Assembly: GCA_025458755.1 (NCBI GenBank)
Contig: JALORT010000025.1
Span: 1 to 11,194, forward strand
Direction: 5' to 3'
Source: Methylotetracoccus sp.
GTDB taxonomy: Bacteria; Pseudomonadota; Gammaproteobacteria; Methylococcales; Methylococcaceae
DNA length: 11,194 nt
The position numbers and the translations under genes were made by a program. Position 1 is the first letter of the stretch. Every line of letters starts with the position of its first letter. Of this stretch, positions 1 to 7,410 are shown piece by piece. Below the pieces are notes generated by a model, which searched no databases, had not been told where the DNA came from, and worked only from the letters and a program-made list of their open reading frames with translations.

Positions 1-1100
1 ACATTCAGTGCGCGCCGATCACCTGGCCGATCGGTATGGGCAAGCGCTTCAAAGGCGTGTTCCATCTCTATGATGATACGATCCACCTGTTCAGCCCGTC
101 GCACGGCGACCGGATTGTCCGCGGTGAAATCATTCAGGGCTTGGCCAGCCCAAGACTCACTGAGATTCTGGGAGATCAGGCCGATGAGGTGCGGGAGGAA
201 ATCGAGTTGTTGCAAGGCGCCAGCCATACCTTCGACCTGGAAGCCTATCGTGCCGCCCGGCAAACGCCGGTATTCTTTGGGTCGGCGATCAATAATTTCG
301 GTATTCTCGAATTGTTGGATACGTTCGCTGACTACGCACCGGAGCCGCAGCCCCGGCAGGCGCGGGAGCGCTTGGTCAATCCGGCCGAGGAGGCGTTCTC
401 AGGCTTCGTGTTCAAAATTCAAGCGAATATGGATCCGGCCCATCGCGACCGGGTGGCCTTTCTGCGCGTGTGCTCCGGTGCCTACATCAAGGGCATGAAG
501 ATGCATCATGTGCGGATGGGCCGAAGCATCCAGGTTAGTAACGCGATCACGTTCCAAGCCGACGAACGCATGCACGTCGAGCAGGCGTTTCCCGGCGACA
601 TCATCGGCTTGCACAACCACGGGACGATTCAGGTCGGCGACACGTTCACGCAAGGGGAGTCACTAAAGTACGAGGGGATACCGTATTTTGCTCCGGAACT
701 GTTCCGGCGCGTGATTCTGAAGGACCCGCTGAAGGCGAAGGCGCTGCACAAGGGTCTGCAGCAGCTGGCGGAGGAGGGCGCAACCCAGTTGTTCAGACCG
801 CTGAAGAACAACGATTTGATTCTCGGTGCGGTCGGTGTGCTGCAGTTCGACGTCACCGCCCACAGGCTGAAATCGGAATATGGGGTGGACTGCGTGTACG
901 AGAATGCGCCGGTTACCACTGCGCGTTGGGTGGACTCCGATCAGCCCAAGAAACTGGAGGAATTCAAGAAGAAGGTGTATGACCATTTGGCCGAGGACGG
1001 CAGCGGCCATCTGGTCTATCTGGCATCCAGCCGGGTCAATCTTGCACTGACCCAGGAACGCTGGCCGGAAATCCGTTTCAGCGCGACGCGTGAACTTTGA
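1..1100 (+). CDS. prfC: Peptide chain release factor 3 (RF3), 5'-truncated
   Basis: RF3 is a cytoplasmic translational GTPase that recycles RF1/RF2 from the ribosome after peptide release. The reading frame is already open at base 3 (first full codon) and runs about 365 residues to TGA at 1098-1100, so the first third, with the P-loop and most GTPase motifs, lies outside the window. What remains begins in the late G domain with the RF3 stretch [20 protein letters not shown]. The beta-barrel domain II and the C-terminal domain follow, the latter ending in [13 protein letters not shown] and a terminal ATREL, close to the E. coli RF3 end (full E. coli protein about 529 residues). The ATG at 36 is internal methionine, not the start. 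The gene converges on plsC, separated by a 53-bp gap that holds a hairpin. No frameshift is seen. Identity is very secure. Confidence 0.96.
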   Translation, partial: IQCAPITWPIGMGKRFKGVFHLYDDTIHLFSPSHGDRIVRGEIIQGLASPRLTEILGDQADEVREEIELLQGASHTFDLEAYRAARQTPVFFGSAINNFGILELLDTFADYAPEPQPRQARERLVNPAEEAFSGFVFKIQANMDPAHRDRVAFLRVCSGAYIKGMKMHHVRMGRSIQVSNAITFQADERMHVEQAFPGDIIGLHNHGTIQVGDTFTQGESLKYEGIPYFAPELFRRVILKDPLKAKALHKGLQQLAEEGATQLFRPLKNNDLILGAVGVLQFDVTAHRLKSEYGVDCVYENAPVTTARWVDSDQPKKLEEFKKKVYDHLAEDGSGHLVYLASSRVNLALTQERWPEIRFSATREL

Positions 1101-1123
1101 GCCTCACGCTCGGTTGCCTTCGA

Positions 1124-1149
1124 CGCCTCGTGGTCCCATCGACGAGGCG
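1124..1149. terminator. Hairpin between convergent prfC and plsC, possible bidirectional terminator
   Basis: A perfect 8-bp stem pairs CGCCTCGT (1124-1131) with ACGAGGCG (1142-1149) around a 10-base loop. It lies 23 bp after the prfC stop and 4 bp after the plsC stop, in the only gap between two converging genes. Neither side has a clear T tract, so it is not a textbook intrinsic terminator. It may act as a bidirectional stop or as an mRNA 3'-end stabiliser. Confidence 0.45.
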
Positions 1150-1153
1150 CGTG

Positions 1154-1939
1154 CTAAGCAGCGGGGTTTTGGCCAACCGGTTTTACGATAGTCGCGCCTT
1201 GCGTTATCTCCGCCATCTGTGATTCGATCCACTGCTCGGCACGCTGGCTGATTTCGTTGCCGGTCAACGATGCAGGTTCGATCGGTGGCCCGATGCGGAC
1301 CGAGATCGTACCCGGACGCTTGAGGAACCCGTGCCGGGCCCAGAATTCGCCCGCGTTATGGGCCACCGGGACCACGGGGTAGCCGGTGCGCTGCGCGAGC
1401 ATGCCGCCGCTGGCGCCGTAACGGCCTTTGCTGCCCGGGGCTACCCGCGTTCCTTCCGGGAACAGAATCAACCAGCGGCCACGCTTCAAACGCTGTTCGC
1501 CTTCCCTCAGGATCTGTTTCATCGCCGCCGACTTCGCGGTCCGATCGATGGCAATCGGTTCGAGGCTGGCCATAGCCCAGCCCCAGATCGGCAGTTGCAG
1601 CAATTCTTTTTTCAAAATGAAACACACGGGCTTGAAGATGGTCTGCAGCCCGATGGTTTCCCAGGTCGACTGATGTTTGCTGACCACGATGGCATTTGTG
1701 CTCGGCACGTTTTCCAGGCCACGCACCGTGAAGTGGAGATGGCAGATCTTTGCCAGTGCCCAAAGCACGAAACGCACCCATTGGCTGGCCACACGGTAGC
1801 GGGTTTCGAAGCCGAACGGATACGCCAGCAGTGTCAGCAGTCCGATCACCAGGGCCGATACGGACATGGCTATGAAGAACGCCGCCGAGCGGAGATACAG
1901 CTCAACGATACCGGTCGAGGATGAATAGGGCTGCTTCAT
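1154..1939 (-). CDS. plsC: 1-acyl-sn-glycerol-3-phosphate acyltransferase (PlsC/LPLAT family)
   Basis: Members of this family move an acyl chain to the sn-2 position of lysophosphatidic acid, giving phosphatidic acid at the inner membrane. With the ATG at 1939 the protein has 261 residues, normal for the family. One strong hydrophobic helix spans about residues 20-41. The catalytic block is KHQSTWE, with His89 and Glu94 (H-X4-E in place of the usual H-X4-D). FPEGTR lies at 160-165 and binds the glycerol phosphate; VPVAHNAGEFW (about 191-201) is the late conserved block. The reading frame stays open further upstream inside gmhB, but those residues do not resemble the family. The 1939 start overlaps gmhB by 38 bp and has only a weak ribosome site; the next ATG is at 1867, which would cut into the membrane helix. 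It is the last gene of the glyQ-glyS-gmhB-plsC operon. Function is secure at family level; acyl donor and exact substrate are not visible. Confidence 0.9.
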   Translation of the reverse strand: MKQPYSSSTGIVELYLRSAAFFIAMSVSALVIGLLTLLAYPFGFETRYRVASQWVRFVLWALAKICHLHFTVRGLENVPSTNAIVVSKHQSTWETIGLQTIFKPVCFILKKELLQLPIWGWAMASLEPIAIDRTAKSAAMKQILREGEQRLKRGRWLILFPEGTRVAPGSKGRYGASGGMLAQRTGYPVVPVAHNAGEFWARHGFLKRPGTISVRIGPPIEPASLTGNEISQRAEQWIESQMAEITQGATIVKPVGQNPAA

Positions 1940-2441
1940 AGAGATTCGCAAAGACGGGAACAGCCAGCTTGGGATTGTGCCGCAGCGTGCCTTCACCCTT
2001 GCCGGTTCGAACCAGCATCGGCGCGGCACCGACGGTCCTGGCGGCCTGTAGGTCGCGGAGTGAGTCGCCGATTGCCGGTACTCCCTCCAGCGGTGTGGAG
2101 AACTCACGGGCGAATCGGTGAAACAGGCCGGGTTTCGGCTTGCGACAGTCGCAGTGGTCGCCCGGACCATGGGGACAGCAATAAATGGCTTCGACCGCAC
2201 CGCCGGCCTCAGCGACTCGGGCGCACATCGTGTCGTGAATACGGTCCAGCATGGCCAGATCGAACAGCCCGCGTGCGATCCCCGATTGATTGCTCAGAAC
2301 CACGATACGAAACCCCGATCCGGTCAGCAGGGCGATCGCTTCGAGACTGCCCGGAAGCGGTTCCCATTCCTCGGGACACTTGATAAAAGAGTCCGCGTCG
2401 CGGTTGATGACCCCGTCGCGGTCCAGCAACACGAACGACAT
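1902..2441 (-). CDS. gmhB: D-glycero-beta-D-manno-heptose-1,7-bisphosphate 7-phosphatase
   Basis: GmhB removes the 7-phosphate from heptose 1,7-bisphosphate in the ADP-heptose pathway that supplies the inner core of LPS; it acts in the cytoplasm. The 179-residue protein is a HAD phosphatase of normal length. The N-terminal LDRDGVIN motif carries the nucleophile Asp7 and acid/base Asp9. NQSGIARG (51-58) is motif II. CCPHGPGDHCDCRKPKPG (88-105) holds the family's zinc ligands, by position Cys89, His91, Cys97 and Cys99, followed by Lys101. IGDSLRDLQAA (124-134) gives the magnesium-binding Asp126. The zinc loop is shorter than in E. coli GmhB. The ATG at 2441 lies 3 bp after the glyS stop and the 3' end overlaps plsC, which supports translational coupling. 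Histidinol-phosphate phosphatases share the fold, but the zinc loop and neighbours favour GmhB. Confidence 0.92.
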   Translation of the reverse strand: MSFVLLDRDGVINRDADSFIKCPEEWEPLPGSLEAIALLTGSGFRIVVLSNQSGIARGLFDLAMLDRIHDTMCARVAEAGGAVEAIYCCPHGPGDHCDCRKPKPGLFHRFAREFSTPLEGVPAIGDSLRDLQAARTVGAAPMLVRTGKGEGTLRHNPKLAVPVFANLYEAALFILDRYR

Positions 2442-2444
2442 GTG

Positions 2445-4526
2445 CTACTGCTGCGGCTGCAGCTTCCCGACATCGGCGATGTTCATGAACAGATTCTCGA
2501 TCAGTGCCAGCAGTCCCAGTCGGTTACGGCGCAGCGCCTGGTCCTCGGCCATCACCAGCACGTGGTCGAAAAACGCATCGACCGGTTCTCTGAGCTGTGC
2601 CAGGCGCAGCAGCGCGGCGGAGTAATCCGAACGCTGCAGCAACGGCAACAGATCGCCGTGGGCTCGGCGGGCGGCCTCGAACAACTGGACCTCGTGCGTT
2701 TCGACCAGCCGCTTGTCGTCCACGTTGCCGGCGATGATGTCCTCGGACTTTCGCAACAGATTGCGGATTCTTTTGTTGGCGGCGGCGAGGCTGTCGGCGG
2801 CGGTGAGGCTCCGGAACTCGCGCACCGCGCGGAGCCGGCGTTCGCAGTCCAGCGGACGCGGCGGTTTCAGGCTGAGCACTGCTTCGATTTCGTCCGGTGA
2901 ATAGCCCAGCTCGAGAAAATGACCGCGCAGCCGTTCGAACACGAAGTCGAGCAGCGTGTCCAGGGTTGCGGCTGGCTCGAACGCATGATGGAACAAATCC
3001 AGTGCGCATTCGAACACCGAGCGGAGATCGAGATCCAGCTGCTTTTCGATCAGAATGCGAATCGCACCCAAGGCCGCCCGTCGAAGTCCGAACGGATCGC
3101 GGTCGCCGGTGGGTAGCAGCCCGGTGCTGAAAATACCGGCCAGGGTGTCGCATTTTTCGGCCAGCGCTAGGATTTGCCCGGCGTCTGTGACCGGCAGGGG
3201 GCCGCCGGAAACGCGCGGTAGATAATGCTCCTCGATCGCCCCGGCCACGTCCTCGGGTTCGCCCTCGGCCGTTGCATAGTAGCGTCCCATGACGCCCTGC
3301 AGGTTTGGAAATTCGCCGACCATTTCGGTCAGGAGGTCCGCTTTGGCCAAATAAGCGGCGCGTTCCACGGCGGCGCTGCCCCGGTTCAGGTCACCGGCAA
3401 TGGTCACCGCCAACGTTTCCAGCCGGTGCGTTTTGTCGAGCAGGGAGCCGAGGGTCTTCTGGTAGGTGACCGTCGCCAGATCGGGCACGCGGCTCTCCAG
3501 CGTCTTCTTGCGGTCCTGTTTCCAGAAAAATTCGGCGTCGGATAGCCGCGGAACGATCACCCGTTCGTTGCCTTCACGAACGGTGGCGAGATGGCTGCTT
3601 TCCAGATTGCTGAACGTGATGAAGCACGGCAGCAATCGGCCCGCGGGGTCCAGCACAGGAAAGTATTTTTGATTCTCCTGCATCGTCGTGATCAGCACCT
3701 CCGCCGGCAGGTCCAGAAAGCGCTCATTGAAGCGTCCGAGCACCGGTACTGGCCATTCAACCAGCGCCGTCACTTCATCGAGCAGATCAGCATCCAGATG
3801 CGGGCGGCCATCGACGTCAGTGGCAGCTTGCACGGCGAGGCGTTCGATTCTTTGCCTGCGTTGCGCGGGGCTGGCGATCACTTTGCCGCGATCAAGCAGT
3901 TCCTGCTCGTACGCGGCGGGAGTCGAGATGGGGAACGGATCGGGGCTGTGGAATCGATGGCCGCGTGTCATCCGGCCGGTCTTCACGCCGAGAATCTCGG
4001 TTTCGATCGCGGTATCGCCGAACAGCAATATCACCCAGTGTACCGGGCGGACGAACTCGGCATCGCCGGAACCCCAGCGCATACGTTTGGCGATCGGCAG
4101 GTCAGCCAACGCCTGACGGAAGAGTTCGGGTACGAGTTCCGCCGTGGCGGCGCCCTTGACCTGCTGCTGGAAGCCGACCCACTCGCCCTTGTCGGTTCGG
4201 ATCACGGTCAGCTGATCGACGGTGACCCCGCAGCTTCGGGCAAAACCCTCGGTCGCCTTGGTCGCGGTGCCCTCCGCGGTGTAGGCGGCATTGAGCGCCG
4301 GACCACGGCGCTCCACTCTCTGGTCCCTCTGCAATTCGGCCAAATTCCTGACCAGCGCCGCCAGCCGGCGGGGCGTCGCGTACACCGAGATTTCGCCGTG
4401 CTCCAGCCCGAGCTTGTCGAGCCCTTTTTCGACGTTGGCCCGCAGCGCCGCGGCTAGAGTCTTCAGTGATTTGGGCGGTAATTCTTCGGTACCGAGTTCG
4501 AACAAAAGATCCAAGGTGTCAGACAC
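2445..4526 (-). CDS. glyS: Glycine--tRNA ligase, beta subunit
   Basis: This is the beta subunit of the bacterial alpha2beta2 glycyl-tRNA synthetase; it recognises and binds tRNA-Gly while the alpha subunit carries the catalytic core. The 693-residue length matches E. coli GlyS (about 689). The N terminus contains the family hallmark [14 protein letters not shown]. The central part holds blocks typical of the family, such as [19 protein letters not shown] and the stretch [11 protein letters not shown], and the C-terminal 150 residues form the helical DALR-like anticodon-binding region. The start codon is GTG at 4526. It overlaps the last 8 bases of glyQ (GTGTCTGA contains the glyQ stop), so the two subunits are probably made in balance by coupled translation. 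gmhB follows after 3 bp. No breaks or missing segments are seen. Confidence 0.97.
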   Translation of the reverse strand: MSDTLDLLFELGTEELPPKSLKTLAAALRANVEKGLDKLGLEHGEISVYATPRRLAALVRNLAELQRDQRVERRGPALNAAYTAEGTATKATEGFARSCGVTVDQLTVIRTDKGEWVGFQQQVKGAATAELVPELFRQALADLPIAKRMRWGSGDAEFVRPVHWVILLFGDTAIETEILGVKTGRMTRGHRFHSPDPFPISTPAAYEQELLDRGKVIASPAQRRQRIERLAVQAATDVDGRPHLDADLLDEVTALVEWPVPVLGRFNERFLDLPAEVLITTMQENQKYFPVLDPAGRLLPCFITFSNLESSHLATVREGNERVIVPRLSDAEFFWKQDRKKTLESRVPDLATVTYQKTLGSLLDKTHRLETLAVTIAGDLNRGSAAVERAAYLAKADLLTEMVGEFPNLQGVMGRYYATAEGEPEDVAGAIEEHYLPRVSGGPLPVTDAGQILALAEKCDTLAGIFSTGLLPTGDRDPFGLRRAALGAIRILIEKQLDLDLRSVFECALDLFHHAFEPAATLDTLLDFVFERLRGHFLELGYSPDEIEAVLSLKPPRPLDCERRLRAVREFRSLTAADSLAAANKRIRNLLRKSEDIIAGNVDDKRLVETHEVQLFEAARRAHGDLLPLLQRSDYSAALLRLAQLREPVDAFFDHVLVMAEDQALRRNRLGLLALIENLFMNIADVGKLQPQQ

Positions 4527-5454
4527 AGGTGTTTCCTTCTCGCTTGCCGAGTAACGGGAAGCCTAGGCGTTCCCGGCCGGCGTAGTAGGCTTCAGCGACC
4601 GAACGAGCCAGGTCGCGCACCCGCAGAATGTAGCGCTGGCGTTCGGTGACCGAGATCGCGCGGCGCGCGTCCAGCAGATTGAAGGCATGGGATGATTTCA
4701 ACACCATCTCGTACGCCGGCAGCGGAAGATCGAGTTCGATGAGCTTACGGCATTCGGATTCGCAAGTATCGAAGGTGCGGAACAGCGCCTCGGTATTCGC
4801 CCGTTCGAAGTTGTAGGCCGACATCTCGACTTCATTCTGGAGGTAGACATCGCCGTAGGTGACGATGCCCTGCGGTCCGCGCGTCCAGACTAGATCGAAC
4901 ACGCTTTCGACTCGCTGGAGATACATTGCGATGCGTTCGAGGCCATAGGTGATTTCACCGCTCACCGGCCGGCAATCCAGGCCCCCGACCTGTTGGAAAT
5001 AGGTGAACTGGGTGACTTCCATACCGTTCAGCCAAACTTCCCACCCTAAGCCCCAGGCGCCGAGTGTGGGTGATTCCCAGTTGTCTTCGACAAACCGGAT
5101 ATCGTGTTCCAGGAGATCCAGTCCGAGGTACCGCAATGAGTCCAGGTAGAGCTCCTGGATGTCGGCGGGAGACGGCTTCATCAGGACCTGGTATTGGTAG
5201 TAGTGCTGCAGCCGGTTGGGGTTTTCCCCGTAGCGCCCGTCGGTGGGGCGGCGCGACGGCTGCACATAGGCGGTGTTCCAAGGCTCGGGTCCGATCGCGC
5301 GGAGAAAAGTTGCCGGGTGGAAGGTGCCGGCGCCCACCTCCAGGTCGAGCGGTTGCATGATGACACAGCCTTTGGATGCCCAATAGTTCTGCAGCCCGAG
5401 GATCACCCCCTGAAACGTCGAAACATCGGGAACGCCAGATTCGGAATTCGCCAC
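4519..5454 (-). CDS. glyQ: Glycine--tRNA ligase, alpha subunit
   Basis: The alpha subunit of tetrameric class II glycyl-tRNA synthetase activates glycine with ATP and, with GlyS, charges tRNA-Gly in the cytoplasm. Diagnostic blocks are [18 protein letters not shown] near the N terminus, [20 protein letters not shown], the motif-2 region [40 protein letters not shown], and the motif-3-like [13 protein letters not shown]. The end, [18 protein letters not shown], is also typical. With GTG at 5454 the protein has 311 residues (E. coli about 303). That GTG is preceded by GAGG with a 5-base spacer. A second GTG at 5460 is an alternative two codons upstream. The in-frame ATG at 5577 is unlikely because it lies upstream of the TATAAT box at 5489-5494. 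It is the first gene of the operon and overlaps glyS by 8 bp. Confidence 0.95.
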   Translation of the reverse strand: MANSESGVPDVSTFQGVILGLQNYWASKGCVIMQPLDLEVGAGTFHPATFLRAIGPEPWNTAYVQPSRRPTDGRYGENPNRLQHYYQYQVLMKPSPADIQELYLDSLRYLGLDLLEHDIRFVEDNWESPTLGAWGLGWEVWLNGMEVTQFTYFQQVGGLDCRPVSGEITYGLERIAMYLQRVESVFDLVWTRGPQGIVTYGDVYLQNEVEMSAYNFERANTEALFRTFDTCESECRKLIELDLPLPAYEMVLKSSHAFNLLDARRAISVTERQRYILRVRDLARSVAEAYYAGRERLGFPLLGKREGNTCV

Positions 5455-5678
5455 CGCCACCTCGATCCGTGCTTTTGAAGACGCGCGGATTATAGCTGAA
5501 AATGACACGGTCACCGGCCTGCAGCTGCGGCTGCAAAGACGGACGGGGAAAGTCTCCGTAGAGATTGCGGGTATCATGCGCGGGTGGCTGCGGTCAGTCC
5601 GTTGGGTCCTGGCACCGATCTTCGGGGTCCGTGAGGGAATGATCTTTTGTCTTGTGATTTAAGGAGTGGTTTTAAAGT
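5455..5678. other. Divergent intergenic region between glyQ and the PerM-like gene
   Basis: This 224-bp gap separates two genes that point away from each other. It holds the glyQ promoter, a small 5-bp inverted repeat TGCAG/CTGCA at 5520-5535 just upstream of the glyQ -35 region, and two direct GGGTCC copies (5604-5609 and 5625-5630) spaced 21 bp apart, two helical turns. AAGGAG at 5661-5666 is the likely ribosome site for the rightward gene. I see no convincing promoter for that gene, no T-box leader, and no RNA gene. Confidence 0.6.
5489..5517 (-). promoter_or_regulatory. Probable sigma70 promoter for glyQ-glyS-gmhB-plsC
   Basis: On the minus strand a perfect TATAAT lies at 5494-5489. The hexamer 17 bp upstream (5517-5512) reads CCGGTG, so the -35 element is poor; a partial match GTGACC lies at only 14 bp spacing. 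Transcription would start near 5482, leaving a short leader of about 28 bases before the GTG at 5454. The position directly ahead of a four-gene operon supports the call; the weak -35 leaves some doubt. Confidence 0.55.
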
Positions 5679-6740
5679 TTGGATCGAAGTTTCCGCGTGA
5701 CGACGATCGCTCTGCTGTTGGCTGGCCTGGTCGCACTTACTTACAAGATCATCCGACCGTTCCTGGTGCCGATCGCTTGGGCCGTCATTATCTGCTACGT
5801 CACCTGGCCGCTGCATCGCGCGGTTCGGGAACGGCTGGTGCACCAGCGGAGTGCCGCTGCCGTCGTTACCACGCTGCTGCTGGGATCGGTGGTTGTGGTG
5901 CCCCTCATTTGGCTGATGGTGCTGCTGCAGGGAGAATTGCTGGATTTGATCCGTGCCTTGCCGGAGTGGCTGGAGCGAAAACCCGAACTGCCCGCTTTCG
6001 TCTCGCGCGTGCCTTTTTTCGGCAGCGAGCTCCAGGCCATCGTCAGCCAGTTCGAGGACTTGCAAGGCTTGTTGAAACAACATGCGCTGCCGTGGTTCAA
6101 GCGTTTCGGTACCCCGATGATCGGAATCATGACGAATCTGGGCCGGGATGTTTTCTTCTTGGTGATGACGCTATTCACGCTGTTCTTCTTGTTCCGCGAC
6201 GGGCGGCACGTGGTGCGACAGGTCAAACAACTGCTGACGCATGTGTTGGGAGAGCGCTTGAACGGATACTTCGAGACCACCGAGGCGACGGTGAAGGCGG
6301 TGGTGTATGGAATCGTGCTGACCGCGCTGGCCCAGGGATTCCTGTCCGGCCTCGGCTATTGGGCGGTCGGGGTCAAAGCGCCGATCGTCCTGGGTATCGT
6401 GACGACCTTTGTCGCGATGATCCCTTTCGGTACACCGTTCGTTTGGGGATCGACCAGCCTCTGGTTGGTGCTGCATGGAGAGACTTGGTCCGGCGTCGCG
6501 CTGGCGCTTTGGGGCGCCCTGGTCGTGAGCTGGGTGGACAACATCATTCGCCCTCTGGTCATCAGCAGTTCAACGCGGATTCCGTTTGTGCTGGTTATGT
6601 TCGGTGTCTTGGGTGGTCTCGCGAGCTTCGGTTTTATCGGTCTGTTCCTCGGTCCGGTGATCCTGGCGATGGCGCTGGCCGTCTGGCGGGAGTGGCTGCA
6701 GGTGCATGAAACCCGGCCAACGGGGAGTACCGCCGACTGA
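5679..6740 (+). CDS. AI-2E family transporter / PerM-like permease
   Basis: The 353-residue product is a multi-pass inner-membrane protein of the AI-2E transporter family (PF01594; formerly UPF0118), which includes E. coli PerM and TqsA. Proven roles in the family differ (autoinducer-2 export, Na+/H+ exchange), so the substrate cannot be given. Hydrophobic segments sit at about residues 8-45, paired around the conserved IIRPFLVPIAWAVIICY block, then about 63-85, 150-172 and a run from about 205 to 345. A large soluble loop (about 85-145, GELLDLIRALPEWLE onward) lies between helices, as is usual. Late blocks VDNIIRPLVISSSTRIPFVLV and GLFLGPVILAMALAVW are family signatures. The start is TTG at 5679: an in-frame stop lies at 5673 and no ATG precedes the first helix. 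AAGGAG lies 12 bases upstream, a rather long spacing. lemA follows 81 bp downstream. Confidence 0.88.
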   Translation: MDRSFRVTTIALLLAGLVALTYKIIRPFLVPIAWAVIICYVTWPLHRAVRERLVHQRSAAAVVTTLLLGSVVVVPLIWLMVLLQGELLDLIRALPEWLERKPELPAFVSRVPFFGSELQAIVSQFEDLQGLLKQHALPWFKRFGTPMIGIMTNLGRDVFFLVMTLFTLFFLFRDGRHVVRQVKQLLTHVLGERLNGYFETTEATVKAVVYGIVLTALAQGFLSGLGYWAVGVKAPIVLGIVTTFVAMIPFGTPFVWGSTSLWLVLHGETWSGVALALWGALVVSWVDNIIRPLVISSSTRIPFVLVMFGVLGGLASFGFIGLFLGPVILAMALAVWREWLQVHETRPTGSTAD

Positions 6741-6777
6741 CCTTCCGAGGCCGGGCGGGCCGCCGGGATGTCCGGTC

Positions 6778-6783
6778 TATACT
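6778..6783 (+). promoter_or_regulatory. Possible -10 element ahead of lemA
   Basis: TATACT occurs about 39 bp before the lemA ATG in a very GC-rich gap, which makes it stand out. The region 17 bp upstream is all G and C and offers no -35 match, so it is only a candidate; lemA may instead be read through from the PerM-like gene. Confidence 0.25.
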
Positions 6784-6821
6784 GGTGTCTATCTGGATCA
6801 ATGCGCCGGTGGAGTTTTGTG

Positions 6822-7400
6822 ATGCCGACCCTTCTGATCATTGCCGTACTGCTCGGGATTTTAGTGCTCGCCGTGCTGTATTTGATCATGATCTACAACC
6901 GTCTGGTGAGCTTGAAGCATGAGGTCGCGAAAGCGTGGTCGAACATTGATGTCCTGCTGCGGCAGCGTCACGATGAGCTGCCGAAGCTCGTGGAAACCTG
7001 CAAACGCTACCTCCGGCACGAACGGGAAACGCTCAGCCAGGTGATGCTGGCCCGGGCCGGGGTGTCTGCCGCACTGGACCAGCACAATGTCGGTGCGCTC
7101 GGCGCGGCGGAGAGCGGGCTTCGCAGGAGCTTGGTCAATCTGTTGGCGGTGGCGGAGGCCTATCCGGCACTGAAGGCGGATGAATCTTTCCGCCGCCTGG
7201 AAACTCGGATCACCAACCTGGAAACGGAAATCGCCGATCGACGCGAGTTTTACAACGAAAGCGTGAACAGCAACAACGTGCGCCTGGAACAGTTTCCTGA
7301 CGTGATCGTCGCACAGCTCTTTTTGTTCAGGCCATTCGAGCTGTTGCGTTTCGAGGATGCGGAAATCGGCGACGTTGATCTCCGGGCGCTGTTCGTCTGA
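6822..7400 (+). CDS. lemA: LemA family membrane protein
   Basis: LemA proteins are small, widely found, membrane-anchored proteins of unknown biochemical role, with a cytosolic or periplasmic helical bundle depending on the member. This 192-residue protein has one N-terminal membrane helix (about residues 3-22, rich in Leu/Ile/Val). Directly after it come the family blocks YNRLVSLKHEVAKAWSNID and VLLRQRHDELPKLVETCKRY, long helices that carry heptad-like patterning, then YNESVNSNNVRLEQFPDVIV near the C terminus, the most conserved part of the family. The start is ATG at 6822, with GGAG at 6811-6814 and a 7-base spacer, a clear ribosome site; in-frame codons upstream are not family-like. The GIDE-domain gene begins 10 bp downstream, a pairing seen repeatedly in bacteria, suggesting the two proteins act together at the membrane. 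The tail (ELLRFEDAEIGDVDLRALFV) is somewhat diverged. Confidence 0.93.
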   Translation: MPTLLIIAVLLGILVLAVLYLIMIYNRLVSLKHEVAKAWSNIDVLLRQRHDELPKLVETCKRYLRHERETLSQVMLARAGVSAALDQHNVGALGAAESGLRRSLVNLLAVAEAYPALKADESFRRLETRITNLETEIADRREFYNESVNSNNVRLEQFPDVIVAQLFLFRPFELLRFEDAEIGDVDLRALFV

Positions 7401-7410
7401 GCCGGACGCC

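Noticed and set aside
1940..2200. N-terminal extension of the plsC frame upstream of 1939
   Set aside because: It lies fully inside gmhB, has no resemblance to the acyltransferase family, and would make the protein far longer than normal.
2118..2900. Long + strand frames across gmhB and glyS (also 3591-4457)
   Set aside because: They lie antisense to well-conserved genes and have Gln/Arg/His-rich composition typical of reverse-strand shadows in GC-rich DNA.
5455..5560. T-box or other riboswitch leader before the glycyl-tRNA synthetase genes
   Set aside because: The predicted leader is only about 28 bases, and T-boxes are rare in this group; no specifier or antiterminator stem is seen.
5455..5577. 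Longer glyQ starting at the ATG at 5577
   Set aside because: It would begin upstream of a perfect TATAAT box, and the extra residues do not match GlyQ, whose conserved region starts a few codons after the GTG at 5454.
5666..6709. Long overlapping frame of 347 codons on the + strand in the PerM-like gene
   Set aside because: It is a shadow in a different frame; its protein is rich in Arg/Gly/Ala with no family match, while the 5679 frame has full AI-2E family signatures.
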